This document shows positions 45,104 through 56,820 of a stretch of DNA of 64,000 nucleotides, piece by piece. The DNA lies in NCBI RefSeq assembly GCF_000344685.1, contig NW_006920410.1:1140414-1204413 (forward strand), in the 5' to 3' direction. Below the pieces are notes generated by a model. That model was not told where the DNA came from and made no database searches. It was given only the letters and a program-made list of their open reading frames with translations. The translations under genes and the position numbers were made by a program. Source of the stretch: Gloeophyllum trabeum ATCC 11539. Lineage: Eukaryota; Basidiomycota; Agaricomycetes; Gloeophyllales; Gloeophyllaceae. Every line of letters starts with the position of its first letter. Within the stretch, counting starts at the first letter, position 1.

Positions 45104-47026
45104 TGGTGAGAGTTAAAACGTTACAGACTGGCGCTGGGTGCGCTGGTGTATTCACCCGACTGCCGTGCTAGGTTGTTCTTGCGGCGTCAATATGCACGAA
45201 GGGCGGCAAGGGTACGTCTGTTCGAGGAGGTAGTGGTTTATCCGTATTGATAACATCCGTCTGAAGCCGTTGTGTCACGGCAATTCCGTGAAATGACAAG
45301 AGCCCGGATCGAATCACTCCTTGCATCCTTCCCGAAGTTGATACCCACGAATACCCAGCATACTACTGTCGAGACCGCCGATGTCCGTTATGTCTACCAG
45401 CCGCTGGAAGACCTGTACATCCTCCTCATCACGAACAAAGCTTCGAATATCCTACAAGACATCGACACTTTGCATCTCTTCGCGAGGGTTGTGTCCGACC
45501 TGTGCAGGAGCGCGGATGAGCGGGAAATATCAAAGAATGCGTTTGAGCTGCTGAGTGCCTTCGATGAGATTGTGAGCCAAGGCTACCGGGAGCCCATCAA
45601 CCTCATGCAGGTTAGGAGCGTGTTGGAAATGGAGAGTCACGAAGAGAAGATTCAGGAAATCATCTCGCGAGTATGTCTCCCCGTACTCCTCATGCTACTC
45701 AATCTCACTCTGCAGCCTAGAACAAAGAAGCTGAGGCCAAGGAAGAACTCAAGCGTCGGGCCAAGCAGCTCGAGATGCAGCGACGTGAGATGCAAAAGCG
45801 GAATGCTGGTGCGCCCAGCAGCAGCTATATGGGTGGTGGTGTCACTGGATACTCCCCCGTATCACGATTTGAGCCACCTTCTGAAACCACGCCCGCCCGT
45901 ACTGCCTCCCCGGCTCCCTCGTCGTTGCGAGCACCCGCATTCAAGGGCAGCGGTATGAAGTTGGGCAGCAAGAAGACGAGGCAAGCAGAGCTCATGGACG
46001 CTCTTGGAGCTGAGATCCCTACACCCGAAGACATTTCGGTGCCTCCGACGCCAGTGGTTGCAGCCACTCCTGAGCCCATCCGCAAAGAAGCGCGGGGCAG
46101 TTTACCTCCTGTTACCACTGAAAGGTAACTTCGAAGTGCTTTCACCTCTCTCGTGTTCCACTTACAAAGATGTGGATCGACAGCGTACATATGATCATCA
46201 AGGAGCAAATATCGCTGTCACTGGTTCGGGAAGGTGGACTGAAGTCGATGGAATTGAAGGGTGACCTCAATCTCCATATATCGGATCCCGACTTGGCTCG
46301 CGTGAAAATCCATCTCTCCCCTCCGAACACCGACCTGGGGAATGAGTTGCAGTTCAAGCAACACCCGAAAGTCGAGAAATTCGCTCCTTCGAAGGAGCGT
46401 GTTATCGCTTTAAGAGACCCCTCAAAAGGATTCCCGGTAGGCCAGGCGCTAGCTGTTTTAAGATGGAGGTATGCGGGGACCGATGAAAGCCTGGTACCGC
46501 TGTCTAGTACGTTTCTCACTATGAACTGTTTGATCGACCGCCTGATGGGACAATATCTCAGTTAACTGCTGGCCGACGCCGAACAATGATGGCACATGCG
46601 ATGTCAATATCGAGTATGAACTGGAGAACCAAAACATCACACTGTATGACGTTGTCATTTCGATCCCTCTTCCGTATGTTCCCTTCCTTGGATCTCGCAG
46701 TATCCGTACTGAAGCATTCTTTCACTGTTAGGGCTGGGTCTTACCCCACAGTGTCTTCCCACAATGGGGACTGGGCTCTCAACCCCTCCGGCCATTCGTT
46801 AGACTGGAGCATCGCCAAAATCTCTCCAGACGAGAGCTCTGGTTCCCTGGAATTCAATGTTGCTGGAGATGATGCGGGTGCATTCTTCCCCGTCAAGGCT
46901 ACCTTCATCGGACAGGGTAGCGTGGCTGGTGTACATGTCTCTTCGGTGACTCAGCTGGATAATAACGAGGAGATCGTCTTCTCCGAGGACGCTACTGTTA
47001 CTGCAGAGGACTATTTGATTGTTTAG
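45104..47026 (+). CDS. RET2: Coatomer subunit delta (COPI delta-COP)
   Basis: Seven exons give 526 aa: 45104-45106, 45172-45211, 45267-45670, 45721-46124, 46184-46506, 46562-46673, 46732-47026. The coding part of exon 1 is only the ATG; splicing to GTTGTTCTTGCGG gives MVVLAASICTKGGKAVVSRQ, the conserved delta-COP start, so the junction is secure. A longin-type N domain (RYVYQPLEDLYILLITNKAS, FDEIVSQGYREPINL) is followed by a helical linker and a C-terminal mu-homology domain (SVHMIIKEQISLSLVREGG, KVEKFAPSKERVIALRD). Delta-COP binds WxW-type sorting signals and works with gamma-COP, whose gene is also in this window. The acceptor at 46183 is chosen because it restores ESVH. Confidence 0.95.
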
Positions 47027-47244
47027 ACACCTGTATATTGAACGTGCCATACATTATCATGGGCTGACGTGGATCCTCCCTGCGCAATATTGACGGCAGC
47101 TCAAGCTGCAGGCGTGAGCGAGAGGTCTTCGTTCCCTTCCATGTTTCCTTCCAGCTTCGGAGATGTGGCCCTGGCATTGACACGGATCAAATGCGCACGT
47201 GTGTGATACGGAAGTTGTGGGGAGAGTGATCGGACGCGTCGACC

Positions 47245-49947
47245 ATGGCCGCTGCTCCCGCGTCAGTGACTGAGCAGTCTTCAGCTGATCTGGACAATGA
47301 GAGACTCTTAGATACATCTGTTCTCAGCGAACTTGCTAAGAAAGACTTGGTGGATGCACTAAACTCTGTGTGTGCAGCTTTCGTCAGGTTGGAATTGTCG
47401 TAGAAGCTGAGATCTACGACGCGCAGGTTAATGGAGCTAAGACTCTTGTCCTCGACCCTTCCATAGCCGGTCCACTTGGATTGGTGACGGAGGTCTCTTT
47501 ACTAAAGGTACGCTACTGTGCTGCTGGTATCCAATCCGTGTCATACGACGATGTGTTAGCAACATGGCGTGGACAAGATGTTCTGGCTAGAACCAGGCCC
47601 CCTGTCCGCCCCAACGACGAATATCGTGTATCTTTGCCGTCCATTAATAAAGCATATCAAGATAATTGCTGGTACGTATGGCTTACTTGCCAATGCGTAG
47701 AGGGGCAAATAACATCCGTAACACAAGATCAGGTCAAGCGGCATGCCAAGGAGTCTGCTAAGCACACGTATACCTTGCTCTTGGTTCCACGGACTTCCAT
47801 TCTGGTGACACGTATTCTGGAGGAGGAAGGTGTACTCGGCGAAGTCAACGTATCGTCCTACAACCTCCAATTCATACCACTAGCGCAGGACGTTGTATCG
47901 CTAGAATATGATAATGCGTTCAGGGAGATATGGGTTGTTCGTATAGTATGCTCCCACTGCCTTGTTTACTTCTGATGATCCTTGTAGGACGGAGACGAGA
48001 CTGCGATATATAACTCTGCTCAGGCCTTGTTAACGCTCAGGAAGATCTACGGGCCATTTCCCCGTATCTTGGGAAAGGGGGATCATGCTGCGGTAAGTCG
48101 GGGTTCGATCCATCTACAGTCACCCGTCTACAAACCTCTTAGCGTCTAGCTACTCTACTAAACCGATCCCTGCTGCCACCATCAAGCGTGTCTCCCCATG
48201 CTTCAGCGGCAAACACGGAAAAGATCGACTCCCTCATAATCCTTGATAGACGCACAGACATGATTACTCCCCTCCTAACACAGCTTACCTACGAAGGCCT
48301 CATCGACGAGATGCTTGGGATTAAGAACTGTAAGTATCCCAGCATGTCCCGCTGTTCGTCAATGGTTTTATATCCTCGATACAGCTCATGTTGAGGTGCC
48401 GGCATCACTCCTTGCTCCTCCGAATCCCCCAGCCAACCCGAATGCTTCGTCTACATCTGCCTCTACCTCAGGTCTTCAAGCAGTGCCGCTATCGAAGGAA
48501 AAGAAAAAGAAGCACCATTTGACCACGGCGAACGATCCGCTCCTTGCGGAACTCCGCGATCTCAACTTTGCGTCGGTCGGGAAGAAATTGAACAGGATAG
48601 CGCATAGGCTGGACGAAGACTATAAGGTTGTCTTTGTCGTCTGCGCCGAATCTGGCAGGTTCTGACAGCGACACAGGCGAGGCTCCAAGCAAAGACCGTG
48701 GCTCAGCTACGTGATTTCGTCGGGAAGCTCGGCGGGCTGCAAACCGAACACCAGTCTCTTCGGCTTCGTGAGTATGCACGAGTGTACGTATGGTTGTCGA
48801 GCTGACCTCTACGTAGATACCGGTCTTTCCGAACTGATCGTGCCACAGACGAGAACAGAGATATTCAACAAGTCGCTTGAAATACAGCAGAGTGAGTTCG
48901 GTGGTTTTGCTGTAATCTTCGGTTCACACCCTCATATCTGTCACAGACCTGCTAGCCTCGTATAACGTGAATGACCAGGTGTCAGCGATAGAGGACCTTA
49001 TTGCGCAGGGAGCGGACATGCAACTAGTCATAAGACTACTCTGCCTTGCAAGCATAACCGCTGGAGGCATAAGAACGAAAACGCTGGATAACATAAAGCG
49101 TGAAATTCTTCAGGTCGGTGTCGATTCAACGTGACGCGGATTGCAGCTTAACGCATATATCACTTCGCAGTCGTATGGCTACAACTTCTTGCCGCTACTC
49201 CTCTCGTTATCCGCGCCTCCTTTAGCAGTCCTACTGCCTAACCCTTTACCAGCTTCGACTACTCCGTCAGTCGTCGCATCCAAATATCCATACACCAGCC
49301 TGCGAAAATCCCTCCGTCTCTTGATGGAAGATACAGATGCCCTCGATGAGGTCGAGAATGATATCGGCTACGTGTACTCCGGGTACGCGCCCATCAGCAT
49401 CAGGCTGGTCCAGTGCGTTGCGCAGAAGGGCGGAGTCTTGAGCAACCCCGCTCTGGATAAGGAGAAGCCGGCAGATGCAGGGTCCGCGAATGGTAAATCG
49501 ACAAGCAAGGTCCAGGCTCACCCAATTGTTGGCTGGAAAGGCTTTGAGGATGTTCTGGCTACTATGCCGGGCGAGACCTTTGACATTACTCCCAAGGACT
49601 ATGTCGGGGATGATTCGGCAAGTACACTGTGTAAGTCTCGAGATATGCATTATTTTCATTCATCATGTTCATGGATGGTGCTAGTGCAAGGCAGAGACCG
49701 GACGACTACGACGGTCGTGTTCTTCCTGGGTGGTTGTACGTACACCGAGATTGCTGCGCTGAGATGGGTCGGTCGGCAGAACAAGGGTCAGTTACTGCCT
49801 CGCACAAATCGTGATCCGTTGACAATGTCTGCTGCAGGTCGGAACTTCCTCATTGCCACCACTGGCATTATCAGTGGTAACAGTCTCGTCGACAGTGTTG
49901 CAGGCATCGGAAGAGGCAGCACTAATTCCAGAGATGCCGGTATCTAG
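47245..49947 (+). CDS. VPS33: Vacuolar sorting protein 33 (Sec1/Munc18 family, HOPS/CORVET subunit)
   Basis: Thirteen exons give about 695 aa. Exons: 47245-47367, 47427-47507, 47560-47671, 47728 to 47936 or 47945, 47988-48092, 48143-48329, 48385-48626, 48677-48767, 48817-48891, 48947-49113, 49147-49630, 49685-49786, 49838-49947. Vps33 hallmarks are [80 protein letters not shown] and the C-terminal [20 protein letters not shown]. It clasps SNARE helices during tethering at endosome and vacuole. An insert rich in Pro/Ser and a lysine run ([11 protein letters not shown]) follows the DRRTDM motif. Two donors are possible for exon 4, differing by 9 nt; the upstream one gives the conserved IWVDGDET. 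Confidence 0.95.
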
Positions 49948-50336
49948 GTCTTTACTGGTACTATCTGCACCCACTCCACATGTACTTGTTGGATGGCATC
50001 CAACTATCAGACCTCCGCATCTACGGTGGTCCACCCTCGACAGTTGTGGGAACTCCAATGCAATATTCCGCATTATTCTACCGTACAGTGTGCTAAGCTT
50101 GTGTAACGAATCTCTTTCTACATGATATTACAATAATCGTCTAGGAATGCACGACTAAGGATACAGACGTGATAATAACGATATGCCGCTACTCGTACAA
50201 TATCAACCAATGTTTCGATCCCTCCCGTCCGAGTCTGTTCTGTATCCAATGCGAAAATATGAGCGCAAGCAGTAATATGTATAGTGTATCCAACGAAACA
50301 GCAGCAGAATCCAGACAAGCAGCAGGCGGGCATGAA
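49948..50336. other. Convergent 3' flanks of VPS33 and the methyltransferase gene
   Basis: About 390 nt between two stop codons; AT-richer than the flanking genes. No gene recognised. Confidence 0.4.
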
Positions 50337-52557
50337 TCACATCGCGGTCTTGGGTCTTGCGTAGCTCACAGGCGCTGGCTTCCGAGCCTCCCAGACGCGG
50401 ATGGCGCGCACGAAAGTAAGGTCCCCGAACCGCTCCCGCTGGTGGTCCACAGGGCGCGACCTCGGCCCATCGAAGGTACTACTCCGCCTCCGATGGCCCC
50501 TCTTCCCCTCCTGGTCCTCCTCAAAATCATCCTCATCCTCCAACGGCCGGTCCGTGCTCAGCCCGAGCCGCTCCCGGCGAAAGCGCTCGTAATCCCACAC
50601 CCACTCCTCGAGCTCGCGCTCCGCGACCAGCGGCGCGCCGCGCGCGTCGACGTGCTCCGCGGCAAACTCCACGAGCGCGGCCTTGGCGCCGAGGAGGACG
50701 TGCGCGCCCTTGCCCGCCGCGTCGTCCAGCTCGCCGGGGGACATGCTCAGGAACGTTCCCGGCCAGAGGACCAATCCCTCCGGCTCGCGCGGGGCGGGGG
50801 CGTCGCGCAGGCCCAGGAGCCCCGCGGCCTTGGACGGGATCGTGACGGACGCGCCGAAGCTGCTCGTCGTCGTCGGCGAGGGCAGCGGGAGCGCGGGGTT
50901 CGCGGGCACGGGCGGGGACTCTGCGATGCCGAGGATGCCCGCCGCCTTGGCGGGGATGCCGCCGGGCGCGAGCGAGGAGACGCTCGAGCCGCTCGAGCGC
51001 CGGTCGGGGTCAAAGTGCACCGACGCGCTCGCGCTGCGCTGGCGGGATACCGGGGGCGAGTAGGAGAGCGAGTCGAAGCTGCCCGTGTCGATGGACGACG
51101 TCTCGCCGTCCCGGTCGAGGCTGCTGCGCGCGCTGCCCACCTCAGCCGGCAGCGCGAGGTGCATGTTGTGCGTGCGCCGCGCGTGGCCGCTGAACGCGGT
51201 CGAGAGCGCGCCGTCGAGGAACTCGTGCGGCTGCGGGTGGACGCGGTATTTCCGGAGGAGCATGTTCGCGAACACCGTCTCGAGGGCGCGGGAGGCGCTC
51301 GCCTTCCTCTCCCAGGGATCTTCCCCGTCTGGCGCGCGCTCCTCTGCGGGGGACTCGAGCTCGAGAAAGTCTTTCTCCGAGGCGGGCGTGGGCGGGAGCG
51401 AGGCGCGGCGGGGGTTGCGGTACGGGAAGATGAGCTGGTCGTCTATGAGTTCGAGCTGGCCGCCCGGGGCAAGGATGCGGTGCGCCTCTTGCAGGAGGGG
51501 TGCCCAGGCGTCGTAGGGGACGGCGAGGGCGAGGTCGGCCATGCGGATATAGTCAAACGAGTTGTCTTTGAACGGTAATCTATGCGTGAGGCTGCCGAAC
51601 AATTCATACATGAGGTATATGCGAGAATTGGGGCATGGCGGACGTACACGTTATGCTGTCGGAATTCTACACTCTCGGCGATGGATTTGCTCAGGTCCCA
51701 CGCGTCCGTGCGGGCGTCGACGAGGTCGAGCGCGACGATCCGGCTGCCCTTCCAGCAGCGCGCGGCGTGCGCGACCCAGCCGCCGTGCCCGCACCCGATG
51801 TCAAGCGCGCGGGCGGGCGGCTTCTTGTGCAACCAGGTGAAGGACGGCGAGCCGTGCGGCGCTAGGCGTGTGTAGAGTTGGAGGGTGCTGGCTTCGCTGT
51901 GGCAGGGATGTATTAGTGAATATCACTCTAGGGCGATCGTGCGACTGACGTTTGCAGCATTATGCTGTTGTACGATACCACGTACGGGGCCTCTGCTCTG
52001 GGGTAGGCGTGGAGCTTCATGCCCCGCCGATACCGAAAGGCGTGCCGCGGCTCGCTGCCCTCCTTGGACCATGGGACGCCGGCGAACGTCGTGGCACGGG
52101 GCGTTGCGTCAGAAGTCGCCTCGGACGGCGGCGGGTGCAGATGTGATAGGTGGATCGGCGTGCGCCGCGTGCCCGGCGGGGACGTGGGGACGACATCGAG
52201 CGAGGGCACGGGTTTGAGCGAGACGGCGGACTTGCGCGTGAGGACCTTCTTCCGCCGCGATATTGACTCGGAGGAGTAGCCGGGGGGCGTGCCCGAGACG
52301 CCGTCCTGCTTTAGCTCCGGGGAGACGGGCGGGGAGTGCGCGTCCTTGTCGCGCTTGAGCAGCCTGGCCTTTGCCATGGAAAAGGCAGAGTCTGTGGGGG
52401 AGCAGCGCGGGGGGTCGGCGTAGACGGGGAAGGGGACGATGTTGGGGAGGAGCTGGGACGTGGCGCGGCGGATGGAGAGGGCCTTGGCGGAGGCGGCGCG
52501 GGGGCGGGATGTGGCAAAGGGGCTTGTTGTGGACGGTGTAGCCATGGCGGGCAGCAT
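50337..52557 (-). CDS. Class I SAM-dependent methyltransferase with long disordered arms
   Basis: Three exons (51950-52557, 51648-51896, 50337-51579 in transcript order) give 699 aa. The core lies at about residues 205-340: motif I is ARALDIGCGHGGW, the acidic end of strand 2 is IVALDLVD, post-I reads HNVLPFKDNSFDYIRMADL, and the later motif is EAHRILAPGGQLELID. This arrangement resembles small-molecule methyltransferases of the UbiE/Methyltransf_11 type. The N-terminal 200 residues and the middle (about 440-560, Ser/Pro-rich with duplicated PAKAAGILG / PSKAAGLLG motifs) look disordered. The end has conserved-looking VRAIRVWEARKP. The substrate is unknown. The start is ATG 52557, with a second in-frame ATG at 52545. 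Confidence 0.85.
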
Positions 52558-52876
52558 CTTCGCATTAATTATAATCGGACAAGGGTTGCGAGCGCGAGAA
52601 GAACACAAAGCAGCGAGGACTAGCAATTCGAAAGCAACGAGAGCAGAGCAGAGCGGACGAGAGCGTCACAGACGACTCGCAGCGATCGCAGCGCAGTGGC
52701 TGACCAAGACGGCGTCGAGCGAGTGACAGCGGGGAACGGCGAGGCGGGACCGTCAGCCGCGGTCGAGCGGGGTATCAGACAAATCACCCGCACGCCAGCG
52801 CCCGGCCCGCCCCCCGCCGCACAGCCACTGGGCTATTCGATCGCGTGCATGGTTTGCTTCCGGCGTCCCAACTGAC
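52558..52876. promoter_or_regulatory. Divergent promoter region, methyltransferase and TRK
   Basis: About 320 nt separate the two start codons, so both promoters lie here. It is rich in gcaga/gagcg-type purine tracts (52600-52700) without a clear TATA box. Confidence 0.5.
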
Positions 52877-55800
52877 ATGGACGTCTCCTGGAACTACTTT
52901 CGTCTCCATCTCGTCTTCTTCACTGTCCATCCCGTCCTCTGGTCCGCGGTCCTCTACGCAGCCAATGGCCGATATCCCGTGTCCTACCTCGACTCTTTCT
53001 TTCTGTGTTTCTCTGCCCAGACCGGTCAGCGCACCGCTCGTCCGACGCCCTGCCTGTGCTGACACTCTGCAGTGACGGGGCTGACCACGGTCAACCTCAG
53101 CTCGCTCACCGCTTTCCAGCAGGCCATCCTCTACTGGCTCATGGTGTCTGGCAGCTACACCACCACCAGCTGGGTCATGGTCATGGCTAGGCGGTCCGTC
53201 CAGGCGTCTATTTACGCGCTCATCTCTCATCCTATGCGGCAGCTATTACTTTGTTCAGAAATGCGCGCACGTCATCAAGAAGGACCCCAGCCGTCTCAAC
53301 AAGAGATTCGAGCGCTTACGCTCGAAAACTATGGACGTCTGGCGCAGCACCACGAACGCCCCCGGCGTCTCCGAAAAGTCCCCCGACAGGGGCAATGGTG
53401 TCACGACCGCCGTGCATTCCCCTCCTGCCAGCGGCCCGGTCTCGGAGCAGGACTTGACAACTCAAGTCCACCACGAAGGTAAGCATCTGCTACGGATACG
53501 AGAGACGCCCGCTGAATCATCCCAAGCGGAGCCCTCGTACACAAACACCTTGGTCGGGGTCCCGCTGGAGCGCACGCAGTCCCCCTCCTCCATCGGCAGC
53601 TTCCAGCCCACCACGGTAGCCTTCGCCGAGGCCGACGGCCCCCGCCGCCAGGGTACGCGCTCTTCTCCCCCACTAACCACCGCCCTCTCACACCGCCTGG
53701 TAGTCCTCCGCACAGCAACGGGCCTCACCAACCGCTCCGCCCGCCGCCCTCCGCGCCTGCAAACCCACGCGCCGACGATCCTCGCGCCCAAGTCACCCAC
53801 CGAATCGACGCACGAGCGCGGCTTCGGCGGGTTCGCGGGTCCCCTGACGCTCACGGGCAAGCTCGCCGCGCGCGTCGCGCCGGGCGTCGTGCGGGCGCTC
53901 GAGCGCAAGCTCACGCTGCCCGCGCACGGCGCGGTGCTCACGCCCGCGTCGCAGTCGACGCTCGTGGGTGCCGGCGACGAGGAGAGGAAGCGGGCGGAGA
54001 GCCGGGACTGGCTGGACGACGTCGGGGCGCTGCACGCAAAGACGGTGAGCTACCTCAAGAAGGGCGCGCTCTGGGTCGGCCGGAACTCGTTCTTCGACGC
54101 GGAGCATCTCAGCGACGAGCAGCTCGAGGAGATCGGCGGCGTGGAGTACCGCGCGATCAAGTTTCTGTCGTGGCTCGTGCCTGCGGTGAGCATCGGAGTT
54201 GGCATCGAGCATGGGGGGAGGTTATCTGATGTGAGCGGGTAGTATTTTATAGGGACACAGCTGTGCACGTTCATCATATACACGGCGTACCTCGAGTCGG
54301 TGCATACCTACGACTCCGTCTTCGCCGCGCTCTTCCGGCCGGTTCCCAAAGCATGGTGCGTCCTCGCTCGCCTTCGCCACCCGCCCGCTAATACCCCGTA
54401 ACGCCCGCAGGTTCTCGGCGTTCCAAGCGGTGAGTCGCACCTCTCCCCGTCGCGTGTGGATGGCTAGCGAGGCCCACGACAGCTGAGCGCGTACACGGGC
54501 GCGGGGATGACCCTCGTCGACCAGGGCATGGTGCCCTTCGTGTCGTCGTACACCATGATCATATCCCTCGGGATGCTCATCATGGCGGGGAACATGCTGA
54601 TGGTGAGTGACGCGCACCCTGTGCTTGGCCGATGCGTGCGTGCTCATCACTGTTCGCTTTCGTAGCCGGTGTTTCTGAGACTTATCGTGTAAGCTTCTAT
54701 ATGAGATGGAAAGCGGCGTCGAGTTTTGATTTTTGCTGATGAGGAAGCTGGATCATATTCCGCATGCTGCCGGAAGGCTCGTCGACTCGGGAGCCGGTGC
54801 AGTTCCTCCTGGACCACCCGCGGCGGTGAGCTGCTCTCCATGCCGGTTAGGTGGGTTAGCTGCTTACGAGTGTAGGTGTTACCTCTACCTCTTCCCATCG
54901 CATCAGACTTGGTTCTTGGTCGCTGTTTTCATGTTTTTGACGTGAGCATTGCCATGAACTTTGTCTCTGGAACAGAGACGTACTGATAGCTTGCTTTCTG
55001 CAGGGCGATCGAATGGGCGGGCTTTGAGCTGTTTGATGTCGGTTTGCCAGTGGTCGACAGTGGGTGATCAGTTGCCTCATATTGTTCAATGTTTGGAATT
55101 TGAATATTCCAATCAGACATACCTCGGGGTCCACGAGTACTTGCCGGCCTATTCCAATCCCTCGGAGTCCGCGCTTCCGGATTCTCCATCGTCTCCATCG
55201 GCTCTCTCGCACCCGCAACGACGTGAGCACCCCCTCCCCCGGATCCGCACCCGCTAACCTAACGCAATAATCCAGCCTCCTGTACATCGTCATGATGTAC
55301 ATCTCCGCGTACCCGATCGCGATGTCCATCCGCTCGACGAACGTGTACGAGGAGCGCTCGCTCGGCGTGTTCCAGGCGACGGCCGAGGACGAGGCGGAGG
55401 AGCCCAAGGGCGAGATCTTCAGCAAATACCTCGGGTGGCACGTCCGCCGCCAGCTGGCGTACGATCTGTGGTGGCTCGCTGCGGCGGTGCTGCTCATTTG
55501 CATCGTAGAGGTGCGTCGGGTTGGCGTTTTGGGTGAAGTGAGAGGCTGATGCATATGGGTGGGTGGGTAGAGGGGGAATATCATGAACCCGGAGAATGAT
55601 ACGTGGTTTAACCAGTTCTCGATTCTCTTTGAGATTGTGTCTGCGTATGCGACTGTGGGCTTGTCCATGGGTATACCGACCGTGAGTGTGCCCCGCAAGT
55701 GCAAATCGAAAGGACTTACAGCAGATGTTACTTGCAGCAAAATTACTCCTTCTCGGGTGCTCTGAAGCCGCTGTCCAAACTCGTTATATGTGCCGTCATG

Positions 55801-56019
55801 CTCCGAGGACGGCACCGCGACCTACCCGTAGCCGTTGACCGTGCTGGTACGTTTCTCCCGACTATCTCGTGACGACCCTCCCCTGACCCGCGTTCTCCAG
55901 TGCTACTTCCGCAAGAGTTCAGCAGGGTATCCACCGCTGGGCGGAATCACATTATACCCGAAAACGAAGATTTCACTGTTTTGTCTCCGGTGGACGAACC
56001 GCACCATACCGCGGCATGA
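52877..56019 (+). CDS. TRK-type potassium transporter
   Basis: At least 15 exons give about 788 aa. Junctions near the start: 52877-53024, 53073-53193, 53243 onward; later exons include 54411-54429 (19 nt) and 54666-54688 (23 nt). Four pore loops with the filter glycine are visible: QTVTGLTTVNL, SAYTGAGMTLVDQGMVPF, VRASGFSIVSIGSLAP and ATVGLSMGIPTQNYSFSGAL. The start, NYFRLHLVFFTVHPVLWS, and the family block WFQFSIL-like WFNQFSILFEIVSAY agree with fungal Trk1/Trk2. It mediates high-affinity K+ uptake at the plasma membrane. The long cytosolic loop after the first pore domain (about residues 90-400) is Ser/Pro/Arg-rich. Two intron-like stretches in that loop (53479-53526, 53653-53703) are in frame and stop-free; splicing both would remove 33 residues. 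Confidence 0.93.
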
Positions 56020-56277
56020 AGAAGACATGCTAATAATACTCATAGAACTTTGGGACTTTCATTCGTTCGGGATATGTTGTCATCAATCGTACTATCGCAC
56101 ACTCTGACTGCATTCACTTACATCCATTCACTGTAACTTAACTGTACGCATATACCGTAGACCGCCTGTGGCAGATATATTATCTAATTATAGTGGATAC
56201 ACGCTGACGAGCTACATGCTTAGAGCTGCAGAGAAGACAGTACTTGCATCGGATAAAACAGAGCTGCGCTCCGCTGA

Positions 56278-56820
56278 CTAGTCTTCATCCTTTGCAGGAG
56301 GAGGGCCGCACGGTTGTAGCATACGCTGGATCGCATTCCATGAGCGAACGACGGTCATGACGGGCTGACACTGGGACGCATACCTCGGTCATCTCAAACT
56401 TGACTCGGCCGATAGACTCGTTGTCGGCGATGGCGAGGTAGGAAGTGAGAGTTGGATGGCCGACAATTGAGGCGAGCGTGTCACGGTGCTGGTGCGTGAG
56501 CCATTCGCTTCAAGCAGGTTAGTGGGTAATTGCAGGAGTTGGAGTTGGGATCCTCACTATTTAGTTATATCAGCGTGACCTGACTAACAATCAGCTTCCT
56601 GTGTAGAGCGAAAACAGTGATCCTACGCACCTGTGCCAGTGTACCGAGCATGCACTATCGAGACCCACAATCTAGTCAGTTCTTCTGGTCCACGTGGGAT
56701 CATGTGCGAGACACTCACAGTGCTCAAGCTGAGTGTTCGCGGTGTATCTGAGTTCTGACGACTAGCACGAGGAATCGTTAGTAGACCATGTAGGCCCAAG
56801 ACGAGAGATGAGCGTACCAT
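56278..56820 (-). CDS. SF3b complex subunit 5 (SF3b10/Ysf3-like)
   Basis: Six tiny exons give 87 aa: 56818-56820 (ATG only), 56719-56761, 56631-56654, 56558-56579, 56384-56507, 56278-56325. The product contains TQLEHLHARYTGTGHADITK, YEWLTHQHRDTLASIVGH, LAIADNESIGRV and the conserved end MLQPCGPPPAKDED, which match SF3B5 along its full length (family length about 86). It is a small structural subunit of the U2 snRNP SF3b complex that helps recognise the branch point. The exon sum (264 nt) keeps the frame exactly. The gene is easy to miss because no exon exceeds 124 nt. It is divergent to LRP1 with 155 nt between start codons. Confidence 0.92.

Noticed and set aside
50337..52557. Secondary-metabolite cluster centred on the SAM methyltransferase
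   Set aside because: No polyketide synthase, peptide synthetase, terpene cyclase or P450 is nearby; neighbours are VPS33 and TRK.
43055..56019. A potassium-handling gene cluster (Kv-beta-like AKR and TRK)
   Set aside because: The genes are separated by trafficking and methyltransferase genes, and the AKR family has no known tie to TRK; proximity looks accidental.
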